A DNA stretch of 39,202 bases from Bacteroidales bacterium UBA1189 (GCA_002309805.1 DBYJ01000035.1:1-39202); one strand, 5' to 3'; positions 16,245 to 28,002 are shown, counted from the first letter of the stretch. A program made the numbers and translations. Notes: generated by a model not told the origin, from the sequence alone.

Positions 16245-19200
16245 ATGAGAAAACCATCCATATCCTTGCTGCTGGCAGCTGGACTGACGTGGGCCGTAGC
16301 CCTGCATGGCCAGACGACGGCTGAAGCCCAGCGTGTGGCCGACGACGGAGCTCCTGTCCCCGCACGGGTGTTGTTGGAACAAGCCCCCTGTGGGCTCGAT
16401 GACCTCAGGGCTGATGCCGCTCGTCTGATAACGGATGCCCGATATGCCGAGTTCCTCTCGTCTGCCAGGGAGAGTCAGGACGGGCGTGACATCGTCACAA
16501 CCCTTCGCAACTACATGAAGGAGCATCCCGATGCCCCTCATCGCAACCGTCTCCGCGCTATGCTTGCTGAGGGCTACTATGCCTGTGGCGACTACTTCGC
16601 CATGGCCGAGGAGATGAAGGGTATCGACATCGAGGCGCTGCCGGGTGACGAGCTGGAGCGCCTCGTCGTCACCTACGGTATGGCGCTGACTGAGCTGGGA
16701 GGTTTGGACGATGCCCGTGTCCAGTTGCTCACAGCCCAGTTGATGAATGGACGCTATAAGGACGAGGCTACCTTTGCCTTGGCATGGGTGGACTATGCTG
16801 AACGTCGCTACGACGAGGCTGTCGACGGCTTTTGTGCTGTGGAAGATGTCCCTTCGCTTCGTCCTGCTGCCTTGTTTTATAAGGCTGAAGCTGCCCTTGA
16901 GCAGGGCAACTATGCCGTTGCTCTCGTTCGTGCCGACTCTGCCAGCGCTGCATACAATGCTAAAACCTCGCCGCTGGCGCCTAATCTGAGTAATGAGGTT
17001 AAGCGTGTCCGCGGCGAAGCGTTGTTTGGCGTGGGCCGTTATGAGGAGAGTGCGCTGCAGCTGGAGGATTATCTGGCAGGGACGGAAGACCCCAATCGCG
17101 AGGCTTTGTTCCGCCTCGGACTGGCGCACTACAACTCGGGTGAGTATCTCCGTGCCCCTGAGGTGCTGGCCATGGTGGACAAGACGGGAAGCAACGACGA
17201 TGCCGTCGCCCAGTGTGCTGAGCTTTACAGTGGTCTCTCGTATCTGAAGACGGGCGATGCTGCCCGGGCTCGCATGAGCTTCGAACGTGCTTCGTCCATG
17301 GAAGCCGACGAAGGGCTGCGCGAACAGGCCATGTACAACCACATCGCTGCCCTTCACGAGACGGGTGGTGGCGCCTTCGGCGAGGGGGTTACGGTGGCTG
17401 AGCGCTTCCTCAACGAGTTCCCCGCATCGTCTTGGGTACAGAAGGTGAACACCTACCTCGTCGAGACCTATCTGAACACCCGCAACTACGTCGCCGCCCT
17501 ACAGTCCATCGAGAAAATCAACCATCCCAGCGAGGCTTTGCTGGACGTCCGCCAGAAGCTCCTTTGTCGGGCTGGGCAGGAAGCTTTTGCCGGTGGAGAG
17601 ATAGACAAGGCCATCGATTTCCTGACGGAAGCCGTCAAGATGGGCACCTACGACCGTTCCACACGTGCCGAAGCCCTCCTTTGGCGTGGCGAGGCTTACT
17701 ACCGGAAAGGCGACTATGGCAAGGCTCGCAACGATTATGCCAATTGTCTTTCCCAGTCGTCCGAAGGGCGTACGGCTTTGCTGGCACGCTATGGGCAGGC
17801 ATACTGCTATTTCCGCCAGGGCAACTACAACGAGGCCTACCGTCAGTTCGACCGCTTCTTCTCCACATCCGGCGTTTCGTCCTATACCGACAATGCCACC
17901 CGGGCCGATGTCTGGGGGCGTATGGGCGACTGCCTCTTCCAGGCCCGTCGCTACAGCGATGCCGTCGATGCCTACGACAAGGCTCTCGCCATCGACCCTG
18001 AAACAAGCGACTATGCCGTCTATCAGAAAGCCTTTTCGCAGGGCTTGCTGGGACGCTATAAGGATAAAATCTCCACGTTGGACTATCTGCTGAAGCACTT
18101 CCCCTCATCCGATTATGCTGACGATGCCCTCTTCGAGAAGGGGCGTTCGTATGTCCAGTTGGAGCAGACGGACGGGGCGCTCAGTGCTTTCCGCCAGTTG
18201 TTGGATAAATACCCCCGCTGCAGCTATGCCCCCAGCGCCGGCAACGAAATCGCGCTGCTCCTCTACCAGGCTGGCCAGACTGCCGATGCCGTTGCCGCTT
18301 ACAAACGCGTCATCACCACCTATCCGGGCAGCGAGGAGGCCAATGTGGCCATGCGCGACCTGAAATCGCTTTATGTGGAGGAGAATCAGGTGGATAAGTA
18401 CGTGGAGTTTGCTTCGCAGACGAAGGGCATGGTGTCGGTGGAGGTGACGGAGCACGACTCGCTTACCTATGCGGCAGCCGAGCAGCTTTATATGAAGGGC
18501 GAGACGCAGAAGGCTCGCGAAGCCCTCGAAAAATACCTCACCCAGTTCCCTGCGGGTGCCTATGCCCTCACCGCCCATTACCATCTGGGCTGCATCTACC
18601 GCCAGCAGGACAACTACGAGAAGGCGATGGCCCACCTCCGCCAGGTGGCCGAGATGCGCAACAGCCGCTACTGCGAGGAGGCTACCCGCATGGTGGCCGA
18701 CATGGCCTACGACCACAAGGACCACCGCACAGCCCTTGCCGCCTATAAGGACTTGAAGGCGATGACCAGCCGTTCCGACGTCCGCCTGCATGCCCAGACG
18801 TTCGGCGTCCGGTCGGCATGGGTGCTCTCCGATTGGGATTACATCATCAGCGAGGTGGGAACATTTGTTGCGGACAAGAGTCTGGCTCCCGAGACCGCCG
18901 TCGAGATGCGCTACTACCGTGCCAAGGCTTGTTTGGCTACCAATCAGACCAGCACGGCCATGGCAGACCTTGCGCTTCTTGCCAAGGACACCCGCACCGT
19001 CTGTGGCGCCGAGGCCAAGTACCTCCTGGCACAGCTCTACTACGACAGCGGCCAGAGCGAGAAGGCCGAGAAGGAGGTGCAGGACTACATCAGCGTCAGC
19101 ACCCCCCACACCTATTGGCTGGCACGCAGCTTCATCCTGTTGGCCGATATCTACATAGCCAGCGGACGCGATGTGGAGGCTCGTCAGTACCTACTCTCCC

Positions 19201-19271
19201 TCCGTCAGAACTATACGGCCAAGGACGACATTGCGGGAAGGATTGAGGAACGATTGGAAAAACTGCAGTAA
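16245..19271 (+). CDS. Large tetratricopeptide-repeat envelope protein
   Basis: 1008 residues with a signal peptide (~1-23, ALHGQ). The rest is alpha-helical with many TPR units, for example ALFRLGLAHYNSGEYLRAPE (~285), ALLWRGEAYYRKGDYGKARN (~478), VDAYDKALAIDPETSDYAVY (~570) and AHYHLGCIYRQQDNYEKAMA (~778). Spacing and motifs resemble BamD/YbgF-type periplasmic TPR proteins but the length is far greater. It is followed 80 bp downstream by an outer membrane barrel gene with only a heptamer-repeat gap between, so the two are probably one unit; the TPR solenoid may be a periplasmic scaffold for that barrel (inference). No enzymatic motif is seen. Confidence 0.85.
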   Translation: MRKPSISLLLAAGLTWAVALHGQTTAEAQRVADDGAPVPARVLLEQAPCGLDDLRADAARLITDARYAEFLSSARESQDGRDIVTTLRNYMKEHPDAPHRNRLRAMLAEGYYACGDYFAMAEEMKGIDIEALPGDELERLVVTYGMALTELGGLDDARVQLLTAQLMNGRYKDEATFALAWVDYAERRYDEAVDGFCAVEDVPSLRPAALFYKAEAALEQGNYAVALVRADSASAAYNAKTSPLAPNLSNEVKRVRGEALFGVGRYEESALQLEDYLAGTEDPNREALFRLGLAHYNSGEYLRAPEVLAMVDKTGSNDDAVAQCAELYSGLSYLKTGDAARARMSFERASSMEADEGLREQAMYNHIAALHETGGGAFGEGVTVAERFLNEFPASSWVQKVNTYLVETYLNTRNYVAALQSIEKINHPSEALLDVRQKLLCRAGQEAFAGGEIDKAIDFLTEAVKMGTYDRSTRAEALLWRGEAYYRKGDYGKARNDYANCLSQSSEGRTALLARYGQAYCYFRQGNYNEAYRQFDRFFSTSGVSSYTDNATRADVWGRMGDCLFQARRYSDAVDAYDKALAIDPETSDYAVYQKAFSQGLLGRYKDKISTLDYLLKHFPSSDYADDALFEKGRSYVQLEQTDGALSAFRQLLDKYPRCSYAPSAGNEIALLLYQAGQTADAVAAYKRVITTYPGSEEANVAMRDLKSLYVEENQVDKYVEFASQTKGMVSVEVTEHDSLTYAAAEQLYMKGETQKAREALEKYLTQFPAGAYALTAHYHLGCIYRQQDNYEKAMAHLRQVAEMRNSRYCEEATRMVADMAYDHKDHRTALAAYKDLKAMTSRSDVRLHAQTFGVRSAWVLSDWDYIISEVGTFVADKSLAPETAVEMRYYRAKACLATNQTSTAMADLALLAKDTRTVCGAEAKYLLAQLYYDSGQSEKAEKEVQDYISVSTPHTYWLARSFILLADIYIASGRDVEARQYLLSLRQNYTAKDDIAGRIEERLEKLQ

Positions 19272-19345
19272 AAAACTTTAACCCCTATCTTTAACCCTTA
19301 ACCTTTAACCCCTAATCCTTGACCCTTAACCCTTAATCCTATAAT
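19272..19345. repeat. TTAACCC-type heptamer run
   Basis: Variants of TTTAACCC/CTTAACC/CTAATCC fill the gap between the TPR and barrel genes. Similar runs occur at 31495-31531 and 33026-33107 and, in reverse, at 14326-14360. It does not form a terminator. Confidence 0.8.
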
Positions 19346-19351
19346 ACGACG

Positions 19352-21004
19352 ATGAAACGTATCCATTTATATAGTATTATGATTCTGCTGTCGGTGTTGC
19401 CGGCAGCTGTGCAGGCGCAGAACGACACCATCCGCCGCACCGTGATGGTGGAGAGCATTTACAATCCCGTCCTTGCCTCGTCCGAAAAGCGTTCCTTCGT
19501 TCCCGAGGAGCAGCTTCCTGTGGCCACCCGCGAAGAGGTGGTCTATGCCGACGCCGTTCACGATCCCGGCAATCTCCTTCGCGAGCCCTTCGGCTCGGGC
19601 GTCACCCGTCTGCGTCAGGAGCGTCTGCTGCCCGCCTACCTCCGTCTGGGCTACGGCACCCGCAACAACGTCGATGTGCTCGGTCTCTATCGCGCCTCGC
19701 TGAGTCGTCGCGATGTGCTCAGCCTGGGCGCATCCGTCATGGGGTGGAACGGCATGATTCCCTTCCAGGGCTTGGCGGCACCCGTCGACAGCGGCACGTG
19801 GAAAAGCCTCCGCTACGACACCGATGCCCGCATCAGCTATGCCCACGAGGGGAGCACCCGTTTCGGCTTGTCCGCCGATGTAGGCTACTACGTCCGCAAC
19901 CATCTTGTGGCCAATCCGCTGATGCTTTTCGCCACCGACCAGCAGAACAGCCTCACCTACGGCGGCGACGGCTACCTCGCCACCACCTTCGGGAACAGCC
20001 CCTTCGAGCTCGGCTTCCGCGGCGGTTACCATCATTGGCAGAACAGCGCCTGGCAGGGCGACACCCTCGCCAATGCCGAGAATCATATCCAGTTCGATGC
20101 CGACGTGGCCTATCGTCTCCGCAAGGGCGGCAGGCTCCAGCTCTCCCTGACCAACCACTATCTCCGTTACCACCAACTGCAGCCCGATACCCTCGGCCAT
20201 TACTTCCTGGGCATTCGTCCCCAGTGGGTACTGGAGGGGAAGCACAGCACCCTCGCCTTGGGCTTGAACGTCGATGTCCAGCCTGCCGACAGCCAGAGTG
20301 TCCACGTGTCGCCGGCCTGCCGTTTCACGCTCACCCCTGCCGCCCCCGTTCGTCTCGATCTCATCGTCGATGGCGGGCGCGACCTGCAGACGTTTAGCGA
20401 CCTCTATCGCCTCTCGCCCTGGTGGACGGCCGATGTCCCCCTCCGTCGTGCCTATACCTACGTGAATGCGCGCCTGCACACGGGCGTACGCGTTGCTGAG
20501 GGCCTGCATTTCGGCTTCGGCGGCGGTTACCGTCTGACGGACGATGCCCTCTTTGCCACCGAGCGCATCACGCGCGGGCTGCTCTTCACCGGGTTGGAGA
20601 ACCACCGTGCGCAGGTGTGGCACGCCGGTGCCGATGCCTCGTACGAGTGGCGCGACCTCTTCCGCCTCACCACCGACTTCACCTACTACGGCTGGCTGGG
20701 CGTCAGCGATGTCCCCGCGCTGCTGGCCTTTGCTCCGCAGATGGACCTCAGTGCTGCCCTCCGCACGCGCATTGTCCGCGGTCTCACGGCCGATGCTGCC
20801 TTCCGTTACCGCCAGTTCTGCGACACCGGTGCTGGACGCCGCCCTGCCGTGGCCGACCTCAGCCTCCGCGCCGACTACGCCCTTAACCCCGTCATCTCGC
20901 TCTACGTCTCAGGCGAAAACCTGCTGAACCGTCAGAGTGGGCTCTGCCCCGCCATTCCTGCACAGGGCATCCGCGCCGTGGGCGGCCTGGTGCTGAAATT
21001 GTAA
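19352..21004 (+). CDS. TonB-receptor-like outer membrane beta-barrel protein
   Basis: 550 residues, signal peptide ~1-22 (AVQA). After a short N-terminal stretch (~25-85) the sequence shows alternating aromatic/polar beta strands with tight turns to the end, and finishes like a TonB-dependent receptor barrel (LRADYALNPVISLYVSGENLLNRQ ... GGLVLKL, with a C-terminal hydrophobic strand ending in Leu). No plug domain and no carboxypeptidase-like domain are present, and 550 residues is short for a full receptor. It probably works with the TPR protein encoded upstream. Substrate and function are unknown. Confidence 0.78.
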   Translation: MKRIHLYSIMILLSVLPAAVQAQNDTIRRTVMVESIYNPVLASSEKRSFVPEEQLPVATREEVVYADAVHDPGNLLREPFGSGVTRLRQERLLPAYLRLGYGTRNNVDVLGLYRASLSRRDVLSLGASVMGWNGMIPFQGLAAPVDSGTWKSLRYDTDARISYAHEGSTRFGLSADVGYYVRNHLVANPLMLFATDQQNSLTYGGDGYLATTFGNSPFELGFRGGYHHWQNSAWQGDTLANAENHIQFDADVAYRLRKGGRLQLSLTNHYLRYHQLQPDTLGHYFLGIRPQWVLEGKHSTLALGLNVDVQPADSQSVHVSPACRFTLTPAAPVRLDLIVDGGRDLQTFSDLYRLSPWWTADVPLRRAYTYVNARLHTGVRVAEGLHFGFGGGYRLTDDALFATERITRGLLFTGLENHRAQVWHAGADASYEWRDLFRLTTDFTYYGWLGVSDVPALLAFAPQMDLSAALRTRIVRGLTADAAFRYRQFCDTGAGRRPAVADLSLRADYALNPVISLYVSGENLLNRQSGLCPAIPAQGIRAVGGLVLKL

Positions 21005-21039
21005 GAGAGAGAAGGGGGCTTTATATTTTTGAGGGGCGA

Positions 21040-21109
21040 GGGCTTTTTTTCTGTTTAGTTGTCAACTTGTCAACCTGTCAACTTGTCAACTAAACCGGGA
21101 AAAAAGCCC
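21040..21109. repeat. Hairpin with GTCAACTT octamers
   Basis: GGGCTTTTTT (21040-21049) pairs with AAAAAAGCCC (21100-21109) and GTTTAGTTG (21053-21061) with CAACTAAAC (21087-21095). The loop region holds four GTCAACNN octamers (21061-21092). Located between the barrel gene and topA, it may end transcription of the former in either direction. Confidence 0.75.
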
Positions 21110-21138
21110 CCCCCTTCTTTTTTTTGTAATTCCTATTT

Positions 21139-21169
21139 TTTGTAAATCCCTTTTTTTGTACTACTTTTG
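21139..21169 (+). promoter_or_regulatory. Promoter of topA
   Basis: TTTG at 21139-21142, a 19-bp spacer and TACTTTTG at 21162-21169 match the Bacteroidetes consensus. The ATG lies 28 bp downstream. Confidence 0.78.
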
Positions 21170-21197
21170 CGCCCGATTTCAATAGACGTCCATAAAA

Positions 21198-23534
<2,337 letters not shown>

Positions 23535-23560
23535 TTCGTAACGGAAATAACGCCATCGGA

Positions 23561-24091
23561 ATGATACGTCTTTTCTTGGTGGGTTTCATGGCCAGCGGCA
23601 AGACGACCCTGGGCCGTGCGTTGGCCGATGGCCTCGGACTCACCTTCATCGACACGGACAACTACCTGGAGTATCGCTACCGGCAGACCATCTCCCAGAT
23701 TTTTGCCACACGCGGCGAGGAGGCCTTCCGCCAGCTTGAGCGCACCATCCTGCATGAAGTGGCTGACTTTGAGGATGTCGTCATCGCAGCAGGGGGCGGA
23801 ACACCCTGTTACTTCGATAACATGGATTACATGAACGCCTGTGGCACCACCGTCCACCTTGTCTGCCCCACGGATGTGATTCTTACCCGACTCCGCATCA
23901 GCCGCACCCCTCGTCCTCTGGTTACAGGGAAGAGCGACGAGGAACTGCGTGACTATATCGCCACTACCCTTGCGGCACGCGATACGTTCTACAATCGCGC
24001 TCACTATTCCTTCCTCTCCCATCAACTGGAGAGCCGCGACCAAATCGCCACCTCCGTCGCCCGCTTCAAACAAGAAATTCTGGGAATGTAA
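23561..24091 (+). CDS. aroK: Shikimate kinase
   Basis: 176 residues, the usual size. It phosphorylates shikimate at the 3-OH in the chorismate pathway. Walker A GFMASGKTT (8-16), substrate-binding DTD (31-33), FRQLE (56-60), GGG (78-80) and the lid Arg in TPRPLV (~116-121) are all present. It follows topA by 26 bp on the same strand. Its last 26 bp overlap the end of the convergent Stealth gene (24066), so both C-termini are read from the same DNA. Confidence 0.95.
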   Translation: MIRLFLVGFMASGKTTLGRALADGLGLTFIDTDNYLEYRYRQTISQIFATRGEEAFRQLERTILHEVADFEDVVIAAGGGTPCYFDNMDYMNACGTTVHLVCPTDVILTRLRISRTPRPLVTGKSDEELRDYIATTLAARDTFYNRAHYSFLSHQLESRDQIATSVARFKQEILGM

Positions 24092-25091
24092 TCACTCCCA
24101 GACGTCGGGCAATAAGGTGGAGAATGCGTTGGCGTTCGGTTTCGGAGGCTTGGTCGAGGGAATTGAGACAGCCGAAGAGGGCTTTCGAACGGCGTAGTTC
24201 GCGCTCTTTGCGGCGAAGATAGCTGCAGGAATGGGGGTGGGGCTTATAATAGAAGACGTTGGCGTGCGAAGGGGTGACGAGGCAACGCCCGGCACGTTTC
24301 TCGGTGAGATAAAAGAGTTCCTGCGGATTGAATTGGGAAGGATGACGGAAGCGTTGCGAGATGTTGACGTGCAGCACGTCAGGGTGAGCGGTGAAATAAT
24401 CTTCGAAAAAACTTCGGCGGACGGGCAACGGCGTGTGGAGGAGAAAGAGAAAACGCCGATGGGGACGCGGCGTATAACGCAGGGTGTTTACAAGCAATGA
24501 TTTGAAACCCATGGGCTTGTGTCCGTCGTGGATAGGCTTGAGGGCATGGAGCAGCCGGGCAAAAAGGGTGCTATACCAACGGCCATAGCAACGGGTGGCA
24601 TCGCCGACGTAGAAATCCTCGGGGGTGACGGGGGAAAGCAGTACGATGTCGTCGTTGAAATAGATGTAGCGTTCGCTGAGGTCGGGGATGCGCCAAAGCA
24701 AGCTTTCGATGGAGTTGCAGTTGAACGTCGGGAGGCAATCTTCGTATCCACGGAAAATGACGGAGTGGTCGATGACGGTATAGGGGATGTGCCCATCGGG
24801 AAAGTGGCGGTTGAGGTAGTCGTCGAGATGGGGTGGAACCTGCTGGTCGGTGACGAGGAAGATGCGGCGGATGAAGGGGGCGAAGCGGTTGATGGAGGCC
24901 ATACAGAGATAAACCTCACCCACGGAGGTGTAGCGTGTAGGACCAGCGATGTCGTCATGTCGGTCTTCACCATGCTGGAGATAGCGGTCGCGCTTGCCTC
25001 GCCAGACGGGGTCACCCCCATCTACCCATAGGACGACGGCGTCGATGGGGGTGCTGTCGGACATCTTATGATTTACGTTTTGGCTGCACAT
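24066..25091 (-). CDS. Stealth-family sugar-phosphate transferase
   Basis: 341 residues; the start at 25091 is taken, but MSDSTP at 25064 is also possible. The family is named for capsule hexose-1-phosphate transferases. CR1 is at ~16-30 (IDAVVLWVDGGDPVW); CR2 covers ~55-160 with FAPFIRRIFLVTDQQVP, LPTFNCNSIESLLWRIP and the metal-site-like YIYFNDD (~150-156). The C-terminal half carries the weaker downstream regions. It is 9 bp downstream of a family 2 glycosyltransferase gene, and the pair probably modifies a surface polysaccharide. The stop codon lies inside aroK on the other strand. Confidence 0.87.
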   Translation of the reverse strand: MCSQNVNHKMSDSTPIDAVVLWVDGGDPVWRGKRDRYLQHGEDRHDDIAGPTRYTSVGEVYLCMASINRFAPFIRRIFLVTDQQVPPHLDDYLNRHFPDGHIPYTVIDHSVIFRGYEDCLPTFNCNSIESLLWRIPDLSERYIYFNDDIVLLSPVTPEDFYVGDATRCYGRWYSTLFARLLHALKPIHDGHKPMGFKSLLVNTLRYTPRPHRRFLFLLHTPLPVRRSFFEDYFTAHPDVLHVNISQRFRHPSQFNPQELFYLTEKRAGRCLVTPSHANVFYYKPHPHSCSYLRRKERELRRSKALFGCLNSLDQASETERQRILHLIARRLGVITFPEFLV

Positions 25092-25100
25092 GGGGAGGAT

Positions 25101-25946
25101 TCAGATGAGATTGCGGAAGCGTTCGGGGATTTCGACGACCCATTTCTGGCGCAGCATGGTGGGCTTATTCCAGGCGTAGGGCTGGCGGAAAAGGTTCTGG
25201 ATGCGACGTGCACGTTGGGTGGTTTGTTCCCACGCTTTGGGGGTGGCTTGGGAGATGATGTGGATGGTGCGTGCTCGGCGCTGGAGGTGGGCTTCCCATC
25301 CGTCATCGCTACGCTCGCCGTCGGTAAAGCGTGCTTTCAGCCTTCCATAGTCCACGCAGCCGAAGTGGAAGAGATAGAGTCCGTTAGCGATATGAAAGTT
25401 GTGTCCCCGGACACGATGGAAACCAGAGCCCCAGGGTACGGGACGGGCAAGGACGGAGGCTTTCGAATAGCGGTCGCTGAGGAGGGCGTAGCGGCGTTGG
25501 CTGAGAAGAGAGCGGGAAGGATCGATGGGGGCCTCGTCGTGGAGATGCTGACCGACATCAATGCCAAGGGCAGAAAGGGATGTCGTAATGTGCTGGCTGC
25601 TAAGATACTCGGATAGGGTTTGCTGAAGTTCGGGGTCAACGATGAGGAATTCGTCTGTATCGGTTCCCACGACGAGGTCGTAGCCTTCAGCAAAAAGCTC
25701 GGCGGCTTTTGTGGAGAGGAAGTCGATACGGCGGCGGTCGGCTACAGAACGGCTGCCTTCAAGACGATTGACGGCAGTAATGTGGACACCTTCAAGGGAA
25801 TTGGCGAAGGTTTGGTCGGTGCCGTCGAGGAAGACGTATAGGTTTTCCGCCCCAAGCTGTGAGGCGTAGTAGGCGATCCAGCGTTGGAGGAAAAACGCGT
25901 CGTTGCGAGCCATCGTGAGGGCGGCTATCTTACATGGGGTCGGCAT
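25101..25946 (-). CDS. Family 2-like glycosyltransferase (Glyco_tranf_2_4 type)
   Basis: 281 residues. The N-terminus KIAALTMARNDAFFLQRWIA (~6-25) with LGAENLYVFLDGTDQT (~31-46) and the metal-binding DTDEFL (~96-101) matches glycosyltransferases annotated as family 2_4, which are often next to capsule genes. A basic C-terminus (~225-275) follows. It is cytoplasmic or membrane-associated; donor and acceptor are unknown. The start overlaps the end of priA by 17 bp (25930-25946), so it is probably translated from the priA transcript; the later MARND start at 25913 would leave 16 bp after the priA stop. Confidence 0.85.
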   Translation of the reverse strand: MPTPCKIAALTMARNDAFFLQRWIAYYASQLGAENLYVFLDGTDQTFANSLEGVHITAVNRLEGSRSVADRRRIDFLSTKAAELFAEGYDLVVGTDTDEFLIVDPELQQTLSEYLSSQHITTSLSALGIDVGQHLHDEAPIDPSRSLLSQRRYALLSDRYSKASVLARPVPWGSGFHRVRGHNFHIANGLYLFHFGCVDYGRLKARFTDGERSDDGWEAHLQRRARTIHIISQATPKAWEQTTQRARRIQNLFRQPYAWNKPTMLRQKWVVEIPERFRNLI

Positions 25947-27948
25947 CGAAGTGTATGGTTAGTCCTGAGAGAGCGCCTTCGGCGTTGAGGTCGTGGAGCA
26001 GTTGGCGCAACTGGCTGCGCGCAACAGAGGGTGAGTAGGAGGGCTCGAGCTTGAGCATGAGCTTACGGATGGAGAGTCCGCTGACGCGGGCGACAGCAGG
26101 AGCTTCGGGGCCAAGCACACGAGCGGGGTTGAAGAGGGCGTCGAGGCGTGAACGGAAGAGGTGGGAGGCATCCGTAAGACGCCGTTCGTCACGTCCACGA
26201 AGATAGATGAAGATGAGGCGGGTGAAGGGAGGGTAGCCAAAGAGTTGGCGTTCGTCAGTCTGCTCGGTATAAAAGGTAGGGTAGTCGTAGTGCCGGACAT
26301 GAGCGACGACGGGCATGTCGGCGGTCTTGGTCTGGAGGATGACAAGCCCTTGGCGGTCGCGCCGCCCACAACGCCCGGCAACTTGAGCCATAAGCTGGTA
26401 GGCGCGTTCGTGGCTGCGGAAGTCGGGGTAGTTGAGCATGGTGTCGGCGTTCATGATGCCGACGACGCTGACGTGGGCAAAGTCGAGTCCCTTGCTGACC
26501 ATCTGTGTGCCGATGAGAATATCGGTACGTTGGCAGGCGAAATCGTCGAGAATGTGTTCGTAGGCATCACGAGCCTGGGTGGTGTCGAGGTCAAGCCGCG
26601 CCGTGCGTGCTTCAGGCAGAAGGGCGTGGAGTTCCTCTTCGATGCGTTCGGTACCGAGCCCGAGTGGTTTGAGATGTGTTTCGCCACAAGCGGGACAGGC
26701 ATCGGGCAGGCGATAGGCTGTGCCGCAATAATGGCAGACGAGCTGCCCGAGGCGGCGATGATACGTTAGCGACACATCGCATTTGGCACAACGGGGCACC
26801 CATCCGCAGACGGGGCACTCCATCATGGGGGCATAGCCGCGGCGGTTTTGGAAGAGGATGGCTTGTTCGCCACGCTCAAGGGTTTCGCGGAGGGCACCAA
26901 GCAGCCGGGGTGAGAAGGAACCGCTCATGCGATGCTTGCGTCGGAGGTCGCGGATATCGACAATCTCTATTACGGGCATAAGGACGGCTCCCCAGCGCTC
27001 CTTGAGGTTGACGAGGGAATATTTGCCCGTGAGGGCATTGTGGTAGCTTTCGAGGCTGGGTGTGGCGGTACCGAGGAGGACGCGGGCGTGGGCATGATGG
27101 GCAACGACGACGGCTACGTCGCGGGCATGATAGCGTGGGGCGGGGTCCTGCTGCTTGTAGGTGTTCTCGTGCTCTTCGTCGACGATGACGAGGCCGAGGC
27201 GCTGGAAGGGGAGGAACACGGACGAGCGTACGCCAAGGATGATGTCGTAAGGTTGCTCGGAGAGCTGCCGGAGCCAGATGTCGGCTCGCTGGGCATCGGT
27301 ACATCGGCTGTGATAGACGCCCAGCCGTTCGCCGAACACACGGCGCAGACGGTCTGAGAGCTGGGTGGTAAGAGCAATCTCGGGGACGAGATAGAGCACC
27401 TGCCGTCCCTGGGCTATGGCGTCGAGGGCAAGGTGGATGTAAATTTCGGTTTTGCCTGACGAGGTGACGCCGTGAAGCAGGGCTACGGGGCGTCGGGTCC
27501 AAGCCTCACGCAAGGCATCGGCAGCCTGCTGCTGGGCAGGCGTCAACGTCGGCGGAAGGGTCGTGGACTCTCCCTGTGCGTCGGCCTTCCGTTTGCTTCG
27601 GGGACGTTTGCGCAGGGCAGGATGAAGCAAGGGAGCGGGGAGGGCAGCCCGAAGGACGTCGCCCTCGGTACAGAGGTAATAATCGGCAATCCACGTCCAG
27701 AGCGTCAGCTGATCGGGGGTGACGGCTGGTGCCGGGTCAGGGTGGACGGCGATAACCTCCTTGAGTTTCTTCAGGTCGTCGATGTCTTCTTCCTTGATGG
27801 CTGTAACGATGGCGGTATATTGACGCTTGGCCCCAAAGGGGACAATTACCCGGCTGCCCACCCTGACGTCTGCGGCAAGGGCGGGGGGCAGTATGTAGGT
27901 AAACTTCCCCTCCAGCGGGAGGGGAAGTAAAACGTCAACGAGCGTCAT
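25930..27948 (-). CDS. priA: Primosomal protein N' (replication restart helicase)
   Basis: 672 residues, shorter than E. coli PriA (732) and than many Bacteroidetes versions. It restarts replication at stalled forks. An N-terminal 3'-DNA-binding domain (~1-105, PLPLEGKFTYILP), Walker A LLHGVTSSGKTEIY (~156-169), DEEH (Walker B, ~257-260), GTATPS and two zinc-binding sets (CPVCGWVPRCAKC, CHYCG...CPACG, ~380-425) followed by GTERIEEEL and AGRCGR motifs are all seen. A perfect 10-bp hairpin lies within its first 15 codons (27904-27927). Two glycosyltransferase genes follow in the same direction with overlap, an unusual operon partner. Confidence 0.96.
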   Translation of the reverse strand: MTLVDVLLPLPLEGKFTYILPPALAADVRVGSRVIVPFGAKRQYTAIVTAIKEEDIDDLKKLKEVIAVHPDPAPAVTPDQLTLWTWIADYYLCTEGDVLRAALPAPLLHPALRKRPRSKRKADAQGESTTLPPTLTPAQQQAADALREAWTRRPVALLHGVTSSGKTEIYIHLALDAIAQGRQVLYLVPEIALTTQLSDRLRRVFGERLGVYHSRCTDAQRADIWLRQLSEQPYDIILGVRSSVFLPFQRLGLVIVDEEHENTYKQQDPAPRYHARDVAVVVAHHAHARVLLGTATPSLESYHNALTGKYSLVNLKERWGAVLMPVIEIVDIRDLRRKHRMSGSFSPRLLGALRETLERGEQAILFQNRRGYAPMMECPVCGWVPRCAKCDVSLTYHRRLGQLVCHYCGTAYRLPDACPACGETHLKPLGLGTERIEEELHALLPEARTARLDLDTTQARDAYEHILDDFACQRTDILIGTQMVSKGLDFAHVSVVGIMNADTMLNYPDFRSHERAYQLMAQVAGRCGRRDRQGLVILQTKTADMPVVAHVRHYDYPTFYTEQTDERQLFGYPPFTRLIFIYLRGRDERRLTDASHLFRSRLDALFNPARVLGPEAPAVARVSGLSIRKLMLKLEPSYSPSVARSQLRQLLHDLNAEGALSGLTIHFDADPM
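27904..27927 (-). repeat. Perfect 10-bp hairpin at the priA start region
   Basis: CTTCCCCTCC (27904-27913) pairs perfectly with GGAGGGGAAG (27918-27927) around AGCG. In the mRNA it begins 21 nt after the A of the start codon and covers codons 8-15 (PLPLEGKF), which fit the family consensus. It is GC-rich and could slow initiation. Confidence 0.7.
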
Positions 27949-27997
27949 CGGAGTACAGATAAAAACGGGAATAATCAGTATAACCCGATTACTCCGA
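27948..27997. terminator. Nested hairpin between beta-barrel gene and priA
   Basis: TCGGAGTA (27948-27955) pairs with TACTCCGA (27990-27997), enclosing CGGG/CCCG. It sits between the stop of the beta-barrel gene (28003) and the priA start. There is no T-run, so termination is only a guess; it may be a processing or attenuation structure. Confidence 0.35.
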
Positions 27998-28002
27998 ATG
28001 GA

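Noticed and set aside
16041..17357. Long minus-strand frame (438 codons)
   Set aside because: It runs through a strong terminator, a consensus promoter and the start of the TPR gene; the composition is that of an antisense shadow.
19367..20623. Minus-strand frame of 418 codons
   Set aside because: It is antisense to the outer membrane barrel gene and has no recognisable domain.
24092..25091. A plus-strand gene set at 24231-25616
   Set aside because: These frames are antisense to the Stealth and glycosyltransferase genes and show no start, motif or composition of a real protein.
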